From CAWBOV01 sp963790525 (GTDB lineage Bacteria > Actinomycetota > Actinomycetes > Mycobacteriales > Jatrophihabitantaceae): 64,000 bases of DNA. This document shows, piece after piece, positions 36,556 through 44,592 of this stretch. The notes beneath the pieces were generated by a model, which searched no databases, was not told the origin of the DNA, and worked only from the letters and a program-made list of their open reading frames with translations. Positions within the stretch are counted from its first letter, which is position 1. Each line of letters starts with the position of its first letter. The stretch is from the NCBI GenBank assembly GCA_963790525.1, contig CAWBOV010000003.1:372001-436000 (forward strand), in the 5' to 3' direction. Position numbers and translations under genes: made by a program.

Positions 36556-37611
36556 GTGGCTCGGCTCCTGACGCGGCGCGTCTCGGACGCGGGGATGGTC
36601 CGGGGCCTCCGTCGGCTCGGCGAGGCGTGGGTGGCCCGGCACGGCATCCAGGTCGTCGGCGGTCAGATGCTGCTGGTGGTGACCGGAGCGATCACCGTCC
36701 TGACCCTGCCCCTGTTCCACCCCGACGCCGCCGCCTGGCTGACGGTCGGCATCGTGTCCGAGGCGATGCTCGTGGTGCTCGTCGTCAGCGAGTTCCTGCC
36801 GTGGCGGCGCCTGCCGCGCCGGTTCGCCCTGATCTTCCCGACGTCGGTGGCACTGGCCCTGGCCGCGATAGGCCTGGAGACGACCAACATCGCCTCTGCC
36901 TACGCCGGCCTGTTCATCCTCTGCTTCACCCACATCGGGCTCACCCAGCGCCCGTGGACGAGTGTGGCCGCGGTTCCCGTCGGCATCCTCGCGTGGATCT
37001 GCACCTACGGCGGGTGGCATCCGCAGCTCATCCCGCGCCTGCTGATCGCGGTGCTGATCTGGGCACTGCTCGGCGAACTGCTCGCCCAGCTGATGCGGCG
37101 TCAGCGTGTGCTCTCGCGTCAGCTGCGCCGAGCCGCGCACACCGACTCGCTCACCGGTATCGCCAATCGCCGGGACCTCACGTTGCGGTTGTCGCGCGTC
37201 GTGGTCGGCGACGTGATCATCCTGGTGGACCTGGACCACTTCAAGCAGCTCAACGACTCGCACGGCCACGCCGTCGGCGACCGGGTGCTGGCCGACTTCG
37301 GGCAGGCCCTGCGCGCGGCGCTGCGCGAGCAGGACTACCCCGCGCGGTACGGCGGCGAGGAGTTCGCGATCCACCTCCCGGCCACGAGCCTGGAGGGTGC
37401 GGGCACCGTCCTGGAGCGGTTGCGTCACCACTGGTCGCTGCTGCAGCCGGAGGTCACGTTCTCCGCCGGGGTGGTGCGGTGCACGCCGGAGCGCGATGCG
37501 ATCGCCGCCCTGGCCGCGGCCGACTCGTGCCTGTACGCGGCCAAGGCCGCCGGGCGCAACACCGACCGGTACGAACAGTCCGCTCTCGCGACCCCGCCGC
37601 ACGCGGGTTGA
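36556..37611 (+). CDS. Membrane-anchored diguanylate cyclase (GGDEF)
   Basis: A 351-residue protein with five or six membrane helices (about residues 30-190: QMLLVVTGAITVLTLPLF, AMLVVLVVSEFLPW, GLFILCFTHIGL, LLIAVLIWALLGELL) and a GGDEF domain (about 200-340). The active-site loop is GGEEF at 266-270. The inhibitory I-site RxxD is intact at 257-260 (REQD), exactly five residues before it, so c-di-GMP feedback inhibition is expected. No EAL domain. GTG 36556 has GGGGGTGA upstream; ATG 36499 is an alternative. The signal sensed is unknown. Confidence 0.9.
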   Translation: MARLLTRRVSDAGMVRGLRRLGEAWVARHGIQVVGGQMLLVVTGAITVLTLPLFHPDAAAWLTVGIVSEAMLVVLVVSEFLPWRRLPRRFALIFPTSVALALAAIGLETTNIASAYAGLFILCFTHIGLTQRPWTSVAAVPVGILAWICTYGGWHPQLIPRLLIAVLIWALLGELLAQLMRRQRVLSRQLRRAAHTDSLTGIANRRDLTLRLSRVVVGDVIILVDLDHFKQLNDSHGHAVGDRVLADFGQALRAALREQDYPARYGGEEFAIHLPATSLEGAGTVLERLRHHWSLLQPEVTFSAGVVRCTPERDAIAALAAADSCLYAAKAAGRNTDRYEQSALATPPHAG

Positions 37612-37666
37612 CGCGGCACCCGTACCGGCCGACCCTGCAAGGCGAACCGATGATGAGGAGACGGCA

Positions 37667-37903
37667 ATGAGTGAGCACACCTACCGGGTGATCGAGGTGG
37701 TCGGGACGTCGGAGTCCGGCGTCGACGCGGCCATCGCCAACGCCGTGGATCGGGCCAGCCGCACGATCCGGCGCCTGGACTGGTTCGAGGTCCAGCAGAT
37801 CCGCGGCCACATCGTCGACGGCGGCGTGTCCCACACCCAGGTCACCCTCAAGCTCGGCTTCCGGCTGGACGACGACGACCCCATCGCCTCCGCCGGCTCC
37901 TGA
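37667..37903 (+). CDS. Dodecin
   Basis: A 78-residue flavin-storage protein: HTYRVIEVVGTSESGVDAA, IRRLDWFEVQQIRGHIVDGG with the flavin-stacking Trp, and VTLKLGFRLDDDDP. Dodecins assemble as 12-mers binding FMN or riboflavin (and CoA in some). ATG at 37667 with GAGGAG 6 bases before. Close to the mycobacterial dodecin. 55 bases after the GGDEF gene, so possibly co-transcribed. Confidence 0.95.
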   Translation: MSEHTYRVIEVVGTSESGVDAAIANAVDRASRTIRRLDWFEVQQIRGHIVDGGVSHTQVTLKLGFRLDDDDPIASAGS

Positions 37904-38285
37904 ACCCGGCGCCCCGCCGCCGGGTCGGCACGCAACCTCGTCCAGCAGGATCCGTCGAACCAACCTGCTCGAGTTTCAACACGAGGCCGATCTGCGCGTG
38001 ATGTACGGATCTGGCGTCCCCTTTGCCGCCTTTGGGTACGTCATTGGCAGGCATCTCGGGCCGGTACATCGCAGATGGATGGGGTCGTGCTGTACTCCGG
38101 GCCTCCGCACTTGGTACGGTTACATCGGCCGCTGACAGGAGTCGCGGGACCTCGGTCTCACGAAACCCTGGCGACCGGTTGTTCCTGCCTTCTCTCGGTC
38201 CTACCGGGAACGGTTGTACGTCCGGTGAGTGACCCGGGTGCGCGCACACTGCGGCACCTGACGCGACAAGGGAGGATTTCCCAGC
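37904..38285 (+). other. Long leader region upstream of the cold-shock gene
   Basis: 382 bases with no convincing gene. Short repeats (GGTACATCGCAG and GGTTACATCGGC; ACCGGTTGTTCC and ACGGTTGTACG) and small inverted repeats occur. A long structured 5' leader is common for cold-shock mRNAs, so part of this may be transcribed with cspA. AGGGAGG lies just before the start. Confidence 0.4.
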
Positions 38286-38489
38286 ATGGCACAAGGCACG
38301 GTCAAGTGGTTCAACGCCGAAAAGGGCTTCGGATTCATCGCCCCCGACGACGGTAGTGCGGACGTGTTCGTTCACTACTCCGCCATCGCATCCGACGGCT
38401 ACCGCAGCCTGGATGAGAACCAGAAGGTCGAGTTCGACGTCACCCAGGGCCAGAAGGGCCCGCAGGCGGAGAACGTTCGCGCGCTCTGA
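38286..38489 (+). CDS. cspA: Cold-shock protein, CspA family
   Basis: A 67-residue single cold-shock domain: MAQGTVKWFNAEKGFGFIAPDD (RNP1 KGFGFI), DVFVHYSAI (RNP2) and a C-terminal strand ending QAENVRAL. It binds single-stranded RNA and DNA and melts mRNA structure. ATG start with a strong Shine-Dalgarno. A very strong terminator follows 12 bases after the stop, so the gene is a single unit. Confidence 0.96.
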   Translation: MAQGTVKWFNAEKGFGFIAPDDGSADVFVHYSAIASDGYRSLDENQKVEFDVTQGQKGPQAENVRAL

Positions 38490-38501
38490 CCAAGCACTGA
38501 C

Positions 38502-38536
38502 GAACGGCCCGCACGAGTTTCTCGTGCGGGCCGTTC
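38502..38536 (+). terminator. Strong hairpin terminator after cspA
   Basis: Perfect 16-bp stem GAACGGCCCGCACGAG / CTCGTGCGGGCCGTTC with a TTT loop. It is one of the strongest stem-loops in the window and is followed by a pyrimidine-rich tract (TGCTCTTCCC). Confidence 0.88.
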
Positions 38537-38607
38537 TGCTCTTCCCAGGACCAACCGGTCTGCTCTTCCCAGGGCCATCCGGTCTGCTTTCTCGGGACCA
38601 TCCGGCG
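38536..38607. repeat. 24-bp tandem repeats after the cspA terminator
   Basis: Three copies (38536-38559, 38560-38583, 38584-38607) of a 24-bp unit beginning CTGCTCTTCCCAGG and ending CCATCCGGT; the third is diverged. They start at the last base of the terminator stem. From 38608 to the operator sites at 38830 no gene is seen. Confidence 0.8.
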
Positions 38608-38829
38608 GCGCGCGGTTTCCGTCGCAGGCCGCGCCGCTCCTCCGAGGAGCTGGGCCGATAACGACACGGTGGCGACTCGGTCACGGAACGCCTGTCAGTG
38701 AGAGCGTGGCCCGGGGCGCCGTACGCGGGCACGCGCGCTGACCCGTCCGGCCGGTGACATCATCCCGGCTGCTCGTGGCTCCCGCGTGGATGCCGCATCA
38801 CAGCTACGCCAGGGATTCGCCGCACTTTT

Positions 38830-38892
38830 GGGACACTCGTGTCTCGTAGCGGACAGTTCTGTGCAGAAAATCGGGACAACATTGTGTTGCAG
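38830..38892. promoter_or_regulatory. Three tandem operator-like sites before the ABC importer
   Basis: Sites of the form GGGACA-N3-KTGT-N3-GYAG: 38830-38849 (GGGACACTCGTGTCTCGTAG), 38850-38869 (CGGACAGTTCTGTGCAGAAA, weaker) and 38873-38892 (GGGACAACATTGTGTTGCAG). Each is an imperfect GGACA/TGTCC-type palindrome. Spacing is 20 and 23 bp. Related sites occur at 46825-46864. They lie 108-170 bases before the ABC ATPase start. Confidence 0.55.
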
Positions 38893-38999
38893 GGGATACC
38901 TGTACGAAATTTCATCGTCGCAAGACCTTCCCCTCCGGAGAATTCGCCGTTACTGTAACCCGGATCGTGAAAGTACCCAGCGACGACGAGGAGAACACC

Positions 39000-40520
39000 G
39001 TGGCCGACACCGCCTTGTCGATTCGCTCGTTGTCCAAGACGTTCTCGGGGACGACGGTCCTCTCCGACGTCGACCTCGACATCCAGCCTGGTGAGATCCG
39101 CGCCCTCGTCGGCCAGAACGGCTGCGGCAAGTCGACGCTGATCAAGGTGCTGGCCGGCTACCACGACCCCGACCACGGTGCCGAGGTGACCATCGACGGC
39201 TCGCCGCTGCACCTGGGCGTCGTGGGCGCTGCCGACGCGGCCGGCCTGCGGTTCGTGCACCAGGACCTCGGGCTGGTCACCACGCTCGACGCGGTCGACA
39301 ACCTGGCCCTCGGTCCCGGCTACGACACCGGCCGTGGCGGGCTCATCGCCTGGCGCAAGCAGCGCCGCATCGCGCGCAAGGCGCTCACCGATCTCGGCTA
39401 CAACATCGACGTGCGCCGCCCGATGGCCGAACTCACCGTCGCCGAGCGGACCGCGGTCGCCGTGGCGCGCGCGCTGTCGCACCGCTCCGCCCCCGCCCGC
39501 GTGCTCGTGCTCGACGAGCCCACCGCCAACCTCCCGGGTGCCGAGGCCGAGCGGCTGTTCGCGCTGGTCCGCCGCGTGCGCGACTCGGGCGTCGCCGTGC
39601 TGTTCGTGTCCCACCACCTCGCCGAGGTCTTCGACCTGTGCGACAGCGTGACGGTCCTGCGTGACGGCAAGCTCGTCACCACCCGGCCGACCGAGGGGCT
39701 CACCGAGGACGAGCTGGTCACCCTCATGATCGGCCGCTCGCTCGAGGAGTACGACGTGCACGCGGCGGTGACCGCCCATCAGGGTGAGGTCTCGCTGTCC
39801 GTCGAGGATCTGCACGGCTCCGTCCTCAAGGGCCTGAACTTCCAGATCCGCTCCGGGGAGGTGCTCGGCATCGCTGGGATCACCGGCTCCGGTCGCGAGG
39901 AGATCGCGCTGTCGCTGTTCGGTGGTGTGCCGCGTACCGGCACTGTCACGGTGAACGGCAAGGTCCTCGAGCCGCAGCGCCCCGATCTCGCGATCGACGC
40001 GGAGGTCGGGCTGGTCCCCGCCGAGCGCCACCTCAACGCCGCGTTCCTGGACTTCTCGCTGCGCGAGAACGTGTCGATCGTCGAGCCGGGCATCTTCAGC
40101 CGGATGGGGCTGCTGAGCTCGCGGCTGGAGAAGTCCGACGTCCAGGGCTGGCTCGAGAAGCTGCGCGTCCACCCCAAGGGCACCGAGATCCCGCTGGCCA
40201 ACCTCTCGGGCGGCAACCAGCAGAAGGTCGTGCTCGCGCGCTGGCTGCGCCGCAACCCGCGCCTGCTCATCCTCGACGAGCCCACCCAGGGTGTCGACGT
40301 CGGCGCCAAGGCCGACATCCACGCCCTCGTCGACGTGGCCGCCGCGTCCGGGGCCGCTGTCCTCGTCGCGTCGACGGACAACACCGAACTCGAGCGGCTG
40401 TGCGACCGGGTGCTCGTGCTGTACGGCGGCGTCGTCGTCGACGAGATGCACCGCCCGCACCTGAACTCCGACCGCCTGACCGCGGCCACGCTCGACGCCA
40501 GCAAGGTGGCCCACGCATGA
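39000..40520 (+). CDS. Sugar-type ABC transporter ATP-binding protein (two ABC domains)
   Basis: A 506-residue fused double ATPase of the RbsA/MglA class. Domain 1: Walker A GQNGCGKSTL, a signature-like region ELTVAERTAVAVARAL and Walker B VLVLDEPTA. Domain 2: a degenerate Walker A GITGSGREEI (normal in this class), LSGGNQQKVVLARWL and LLILDEPTQGVDVG. It powers import with the permease and binding protein downstream. GTG 39000 follows GAGGAG by 6 bases; GTG 38967 lacks a good site. Ligand probably a sugar, polyol or other small polar compound. Confidence 0.92.
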   Translation: MADTALSIRSLSKTFSGTTVLSDVDLDIQPGEIRALVGQNGCGKSTLIKVLAGYHDPDHGAEVTIDGSPLHLGVVGAADAAGLRFVHQDLGLVTTLDAVDNLALGPGYDTGRGGLIAWRKQRRIARKALTDLGYNIDVRRPMAELTVAERTAVAVARALSHRSAPARVLVLDEPTANLPGAEAERLFALVRRVRDSGVAVLFVSHHLAEVFDLCDSVTVLRDGKLVTTRPTEGLTEDELVTLMIGRSLEEYDVHAAVTAHQGEVSLSVEDLHGSVLKGLNFQIRSGEVLGIAGITGSGREEIALSLFGGVPRTGTVTVNGKVLEPQRPDLAIDAEVGLVPAERHLNAAFLDFSLRENVSIVEPGIFSRMGLLSSRLEKSDVQGWLEKLRVHPKGTEIPLANLSGGNQQKVVLARWLRRNPRLLILDEPTQGVDVGAKADIHALVDVAAASGAAVLVASTDNTELERLCDRVLVLYGGVVVDEMHRPHLNSDRLTAATLDASKVAHA

Positions 40521-40590
40521 CCGGAGCGGCGGCGCGACACCATTCGGCATTCCCTTTCCTGACAGGCACTATCGGCGCGAGGAGCACCTC

Positions 40591-41625
40591 ATGACAACCG
40601 AAGCCACCCCGGCCGAGTCGAAGATGCCGATCGCCGAGACCGCCGGCTCGCCCCTGGGCGGCGGCGACTCCGACGCCCCCACCAAGCGGAAGCTGAACTT
40701 CGGCCTCGACCGATTCAGCGGCCTCTACGTCTGGGCCGTCGTGATCGTCGTCTTCTCGATCTGGGTACCCGACACGTTCTTGAAGGTGAGCGAGTTCCGC
40801 CTCATCGCCGGGAACCAGGCGATCACCGCCATGCTGGCGATGGGCCTGATCCTGCCGATCGCCGCGGGCGTGTTCGACCTGTCCTCGGCCGCGATCATGG
40901 GCTTCGTCGTCACCGTCTGCATCTGGTGCCAGGTACACCACTGGAACCTGCTGTTCGCCTGTGTGGCCGCGATCGTCGTGGGCCTGCTGATCGGCGTGAT
41001 CAACGGCTTCATCGTGGTGAACCTGCGGGTGAACTCCTTCATCGGCACGTTGGGTATGAGCAGCATCCTGGGCGCCGCGGCGTACTGGGTCACCAACGGC
41101 CAGCAGGTCGTCGACGGCATCTCCCCGGACTTCCTGAAGTTCGGAACCTGGCAGCCGCTGGGCATCCCGATCTCGTTCTACCTGATGATCATCCTGGCGA
41201 TCGTTCTCTACATCACCGTCGAGTACACCCCTGTCGGGCGTTACTTCTTCGCAGTCGGTGGCAACCCGCAGGCGGCCCGCCTGGCGGGCGTACGGGTGAA
41301 CCGGATCATCTTCAGTTCCCTCGTCGCCTCCGCTGGAGTCGCCTCGGTGGCCGGCGTCATCCTCGCCGCGAACCTCGGGTCGTCCTCGACGGGCATCGGG
41401 CCGCCCTACCTGCTGCCCGCGTTCTCCGCCGTGTACCTCGGTGCGACCCAGATCAAGGCCGGGCGGGTGAACGTGCTCGGCACGCTCGTCGCGATCTACC
41501 TGCTCGCCACCGGCGTCACCGGCCTGCAGCTCGCCGGCGCACCCGCGTACGTCCCCGACCTCTTCAACGGTGTCGCCCTGATCATCGCCGTGGCGATGGC
41601 AGCCCGCACCGCCCGCAAGAACTGA
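40591..41625 (+). CDS. Sugar-type ABC transporter permease
   Basis: A 344-residue RbsC-like permease with about nine membrane helices. Family features: MLAMGLILPIAAGVFDLS, VGLLIGVINGFIVVNLRVNSFIGTLGM, GRYFFAVGGNPQAARLAGV (the ATPase-coupling loop) and GRVNVLGTLVAIYLLATG. The N-terminal 35 residues are hydrophilic and cytoplasmic. ATG start 70 bases after the ATPase. Confidence 0.92.
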   Translation: MTTEATPAESKMPIAETAGSPLGGGDSDAPTKRKLNFGLDRFSGLYVWAVVIVVFSIWVPDTFLKVSEFRLIAGNQAITAMLAMGLILPIAAGVFDLSSAAIMGFVVTVCIWCQVHHWNLLFACVAAIVVGLLIGVINGFIVVNLRVNSFIGTLGMSSILGAAAYWVTNGQQVVDGISPDFLKFGTWQPLGIPISFYLMIILAIVLYITVEYTPVGRYFFAVGGNPQAARLAGVRVNRIIFSSLVASAGVASVAGVILAANLGSSSTGIGPPYLLPAFSAVYLGATQIKAGRVNVLGTLVAIYLLATGVTGLQLAGAPAYVPDLFNGVALIIAVAMAARTARKN

Positions 41626-41742
41626 GCCATCGAGTCGCAACAACCCCATCGAACCTCCCGCCGTGATCCGTCAGTCATGGCACAGCACAACCTGTAGGAC
41701 CGGGTTTCCGCACAAGCGGGGACTCGACATGTGGCACACCGG

Positions 41743-41758
41743 GGCGTCCCCAGACGCC
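41743..41758 (+). other. Stem-loop between permease and binding-protein genes
   Basis: GGCGTC-CCCA-GACGCC in the 181-base gap before the binding-protein gene, followed by a GGGAAGCCTCCC repeat. Such intergenic stems often protect or attenuate transcripts so that the binding protein is made in excess. No gene in the gap. Confidence 0.4.
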
Positions 41759-41806
41759 GCGGGAAGCCTCCCGCCGGACCACGTCGGCCGGCAGAAGGAG
41801 ACACGA

Positions 41807-42973
41807 ATGATCAGAAACAAGAAGGTGCTGGCAGTCGCCACTGCCGGCGTTGCGCTGGCGGTCACGCTCACCGCGTGCAGCAGCAGTTCCAAGAGCACGA
41901 GCGGAACCACGACCGGCTCCGGTGGAGGCACCACCACCGCCGCGTCGGGCGGGTTGGCGGCGGCGCAGGCCATCGCGGACGCGGCCGTCAAGAACCCGAC
42001 GAGCATCGGCATCGTCAACAAGCTCAGCAAGGTCCCGCCGACGGGTAAGTACATCGTCATCGTCGAGAGCCCGCAGCCGGTCACGCACGTCAAGAACCTG
42101 GCCTTCGCCGAGGCCGCCAAGCTCTTCGGCTGGCGCACCCAGACCCTCATCGAGGGCACCGGTCCCCAGGACGCTGCCAAGTCGCTGACCCAGGCCGTCG
42201 CGCTCAAGCCCGACGCGATCCTCATCTCCGGTAGCGACCTGAACTCGCTGCGGGCGCCGCTCGACGCGGCCACCGCCGCGAAGATCCCGGTCCTTGCCGA
42301 GACGGTGACCAACCCGAAGTCCGGTTCGGTCTTCGACGTGTCGATCGACAGCACGCCTCAGGTGCAGAACGTCGCCAAGCTCATGGCCAACTACGTGGCC
42401 GCGAAGTCCGGTGGCAAGGCGAACGCGCTGGTCGTCAACATTCCGCTGTACGACGTCCTGACCTCCTACACCAAGCAGTTCCAGGCCACGCTGGCCTCGG
42501 CCTGCCCGTCGTGCAAGAGCTCGGTGCTCGACCAGCAGATCACGGACCTGGGCACCAAGACCCCGGCCGCGGTCGTGAGCGCCATCCAGCGCAACCCGTC
42601 GATCAACTGGGTCATCTTCACCATCGGTGACCTCACGATCGGCCTCCCCGCGGCACTGCGTGCGGCGGGCCTGTCCAACAAGGTCAGCATCGGTGGAGAG
42701 ACGCCCACGCAGGCCAACCTCGCCGAGCTGAAGACCAACACGACCGAGGCGTGGACCGGCTTCTCGGCCCCCATCCTCGGCTACCGCGACGCCGACATGA
42801 TGGCCCGCTTCTTCAACGGTGACCCGCTGACCCCGGGCGGCGACGCGCTCATCCTGCCGACGCAGATCATCACGCACGACAACGTCGGCTCGATCGTCAC
42901 CGACTCCACCGGTTACTACCAGGGAGTCGCCGACTTCCAGGCGCAGTTCAAGGCTCTCTGGGGCCTCGGCTAG
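41807..42973 (+). CDS. ABC transporter substrate-binding lipoprotein
   Basis: A 388-residue periplasmic-binding-like lipoprotein (type 1, ribose group). Signal peptide MIRNKKVLAVATAGVALAVTLTAC with lipobox Cys24, then a Ser/Thr/Gly linker. Core: YIVIVESPQPVTHVKNLAFAEAAKLFGW, DAAKSLTQAVALKPDAILISG, IPVLAETV, GGETPTQANLAEL. A Cys pair (CPSC) is present. ATG at 41807 follows AGAAGGAG. It delivers the ligand to the upstream permease; ligand unknown. Confidence 0.92.
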   Translation: MIRNKKVLAVATAGVALAVTLTACSSSSKSTSGTTTGSGGGTTTAASGGLAAAQAIADAAVKNPTSIGIVNKLSKVPPTGKYIVIVESPQPVTHVKNLAFAEAAKLFGWRTQTLIEGTGPQDAAKSLTQAVALKPDAILISGSDLNSLRAPLDAATAAKIPVLAETVTNPKSGSVFDVSIDSTPQVQNVAKLMANYVAAKSGGKANALVVNIPLYDVLTSYTKQFQATLASACPSCKSSVLDQQITDLGTKTPAAVVSAIQRNPSINWVIFTIGDLTIGLPAALRAAGLSNKVSIGGETPTQANLAELKTNTTEAWTGFSAPILGYRDADMMARFFNGDPLTPGGDALILPTQIITHDNVGSIVTDSTGYYQGVADFQAQFKALWGLG

Positions 42974-43068
42974 ACACCAGCTCGTCACGATCGGTCAGCG
43001 AACCCCGGTCCCGTGGATTCGTCTGCGGGGCCGGGGTTCTCCCGTCCCAGAAGGAGATTGCGATTCTC

Positions 43069-43842
43069 ATGCTCAAAGGTCTGCACGGTAAGTCGGTCGT
43101 CGTCACCGGCGCCGCAGGTGGCATCGGCGCAGCGGTGTGCCGCCGGCTCGTGGACGAGGGCGCCCGCGTCGTCGCCGCCGATCTCGACGGCGACGCGACC
43201 GCGGCCGTCGCCAAGGAGGTCGGTGGCGGAGCAGTCGGCGTCGCCGCGGACGTGACGACGGCCGAGGGGAACGCCGCCGCGATCGCCGCCGCGGTCGAGG
43301 CGTTCGGACGCCTGGATCTGTTCCACGCCAACGCCGGGGTGGAGGGGATGTCCAAGCACGTCATCGACTTCGACCCGGACAACTTCACCAAGGTGTTCTC
43401 GGTGAACGTGCTGGGCGCCTTCCTCGGCGCGCAGGCTGCCCTGCGCCAGTTCGCGGCGCAGGAGAGCGGCGGCGGGATCCTGTTCACCGCCTCGCTCGCG
43501 GCGTTCATGGGAACCCCGGGCACGTCGGTCTACAACTCCTCCAAGCACGCCGTGCACGGTCTGATGCGCTGCGTGGCCAAGGAGGTCGGGCCCAACATCC
43601 GGGTGAACATGCTCGCTCCCGGGGTTGTCGACACGCGGATGATGCGCTCCCTCGAGGCCAGCATGGGCGCACTGTCCGGACTCGACGCGGAGACGTTCAA
43701 GGGCGCGATGGAGCAGGGCGTGCCGCTGGGCCGCTACGCCACCGCCGACGAGATCGCCGCGACGGCTGCGTGGATCCTGAGCGACGAGGTGCCCTACATG
43801 CACGGCGAGTCCGTCACGGTCGGCGGCGGGATCACTCCCTGA
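43069..43842 (+). CDS. SDR family oxidoreductase
   Basis: A 257-residue classical short-chain dehydrogenase: TGAAGGIGAAV (cofactor loop), ADLDGD after strand 2 (favours NAD+), NAGVEG, a catalytic Ser near TASLAAF, YNSSK (Tyr-Lys) and a C-terminal GGGITP. It follows the importer by 95 bases and likely oxidises the imported sugar, polyol or related alcohol (inference). ATG with AGAAGGAG upstream. Confidence 0.88.
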   Translation: MLKGLHGKSVVVTGAAGGIGAAVCRRLVDEGARVVAADLDGDATAAVAKEVGGGAVGVAADVTTAEGNAAAIAAAVEAFGRLDLFHANAGVEGMSKHVIDFDPDNFTKVFSVNVLGAFLGAQAALRQFAAQESGGGILFTASLAAFMGTPGTSVYNSSKHAVHGLMRCVAKEVGPNIRVNMLAPGVVDTRMMRSLEASMGALSGLDAETFKGAMEQGVPLGRYATADEIAATAAWILSDEVPYMHGESVTVGGGITP

Positions 43843-43866
43843 TCAGCCACCGATAGAGTCCCGGCC

Positions 43867-44544
43867 ATGCCCGTCGTGCTGCTCGTCCGTCATGGCCAGG
43901 CGGCCTACGCCGCAACGGGATACGCAGGATTGACGCCCACGGGGCAGGCCCAGGCCGACTCCGTGGGCGTCCTCCTGCGCGCCCGTGACACCCGGATAGC
44001 GCGCGTCGCGTGCGGCACCCTCGCCCGCCAGACCGAGACGCTGGCGCACCTGCTCGGCACGCGAGCGGCCCCTGAGCCGCCGGCGCAGCAGCCGCCCGAC
44101 CCGAGGTGGAACGAGTACGACGTCGGGATGCTGCTGGAGAGTTATTCGCCCGAGCCGGTCGCCGGTCCCGCCGGCGATGCCCGCGGGTTCCAGGCGCGGC
44201 TGGACCGGGCGCTCGCGGAGTGGTCCGGCGGGGGCACGATCCCGACCCCGGACGGCGGGAGGCTCAGCTGGAAGGAGCTCGGCGCGGGCGTGAACGCGGC
44301 GCTCGCGGAGGTGGCCGCAGAGGTCCCCAGCGGCGCCACAGGCGTCGTCGTGACATCGGGTGGCCCCATCACCGCGGTGGTGGCCGCAGCGTTCGATCTG
44401 GGGCCGTCCGGCGTGGTCGCAGTGCACCGTGTGATCGCCAACGCCAGCATCACCAAGGTCGTCGTCGGGCGCAGTGGTACCAGCGTCGTCAGCTTCAACG
44501 AGCACGGCCACGTCGAAGCCGCGGGGCTGCTGACCTACCGCTGA
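43867..44544 (+). CDS. Histidine phosphatase family protein
   Basis: A 225-residue phosphoglycerate-mutase-like phosphatase. LLVRHGQAAYAATGYAGLTPTGQAQA contains the phospho-accepting His, followed by CGTLARQTETLAHLL with the Arg and VVVTSGGPITAVV, where the usual second catalytic His (normally SHG) is replaced by Ser-Gly-Gly. That substitution may lower or alter activity. ATG start 25 bases after the SDR gene. Substrate unknown. Confidence 0.82.
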   Translation: MPVVLLVRHGQAAYAATGYAGLTPTGQAQADSVGVLLRARDTRIARVACGTLARQTETLAHLLGTRAAPEPPAQQPPDPRWNEYDVGMLLESYSPEPVAGPAGDARGFQARLDRALAEWSGGGTIPTPDGGRLSWKELGAGVNAALAEVAAEVPSGATGVVVTSGGPITAVVAAAFDLGPSGVVAVHRVIANASITKVVVGRSGTSVVSFNEHGHVEAAGLLTYR

Positions 44545-44592
44545 CCTGCGGCCGAACCGGCGTCGATCCGAGGCGCCGGGCCGGCCCGCTCG

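Noticed and set aside
38786..39094. Small ORF upstream of the ABC ATPase
   Set aside because: It overlaps the ATPase start and the operator sites, has no Shine-Dalgarno and no family resemblance.
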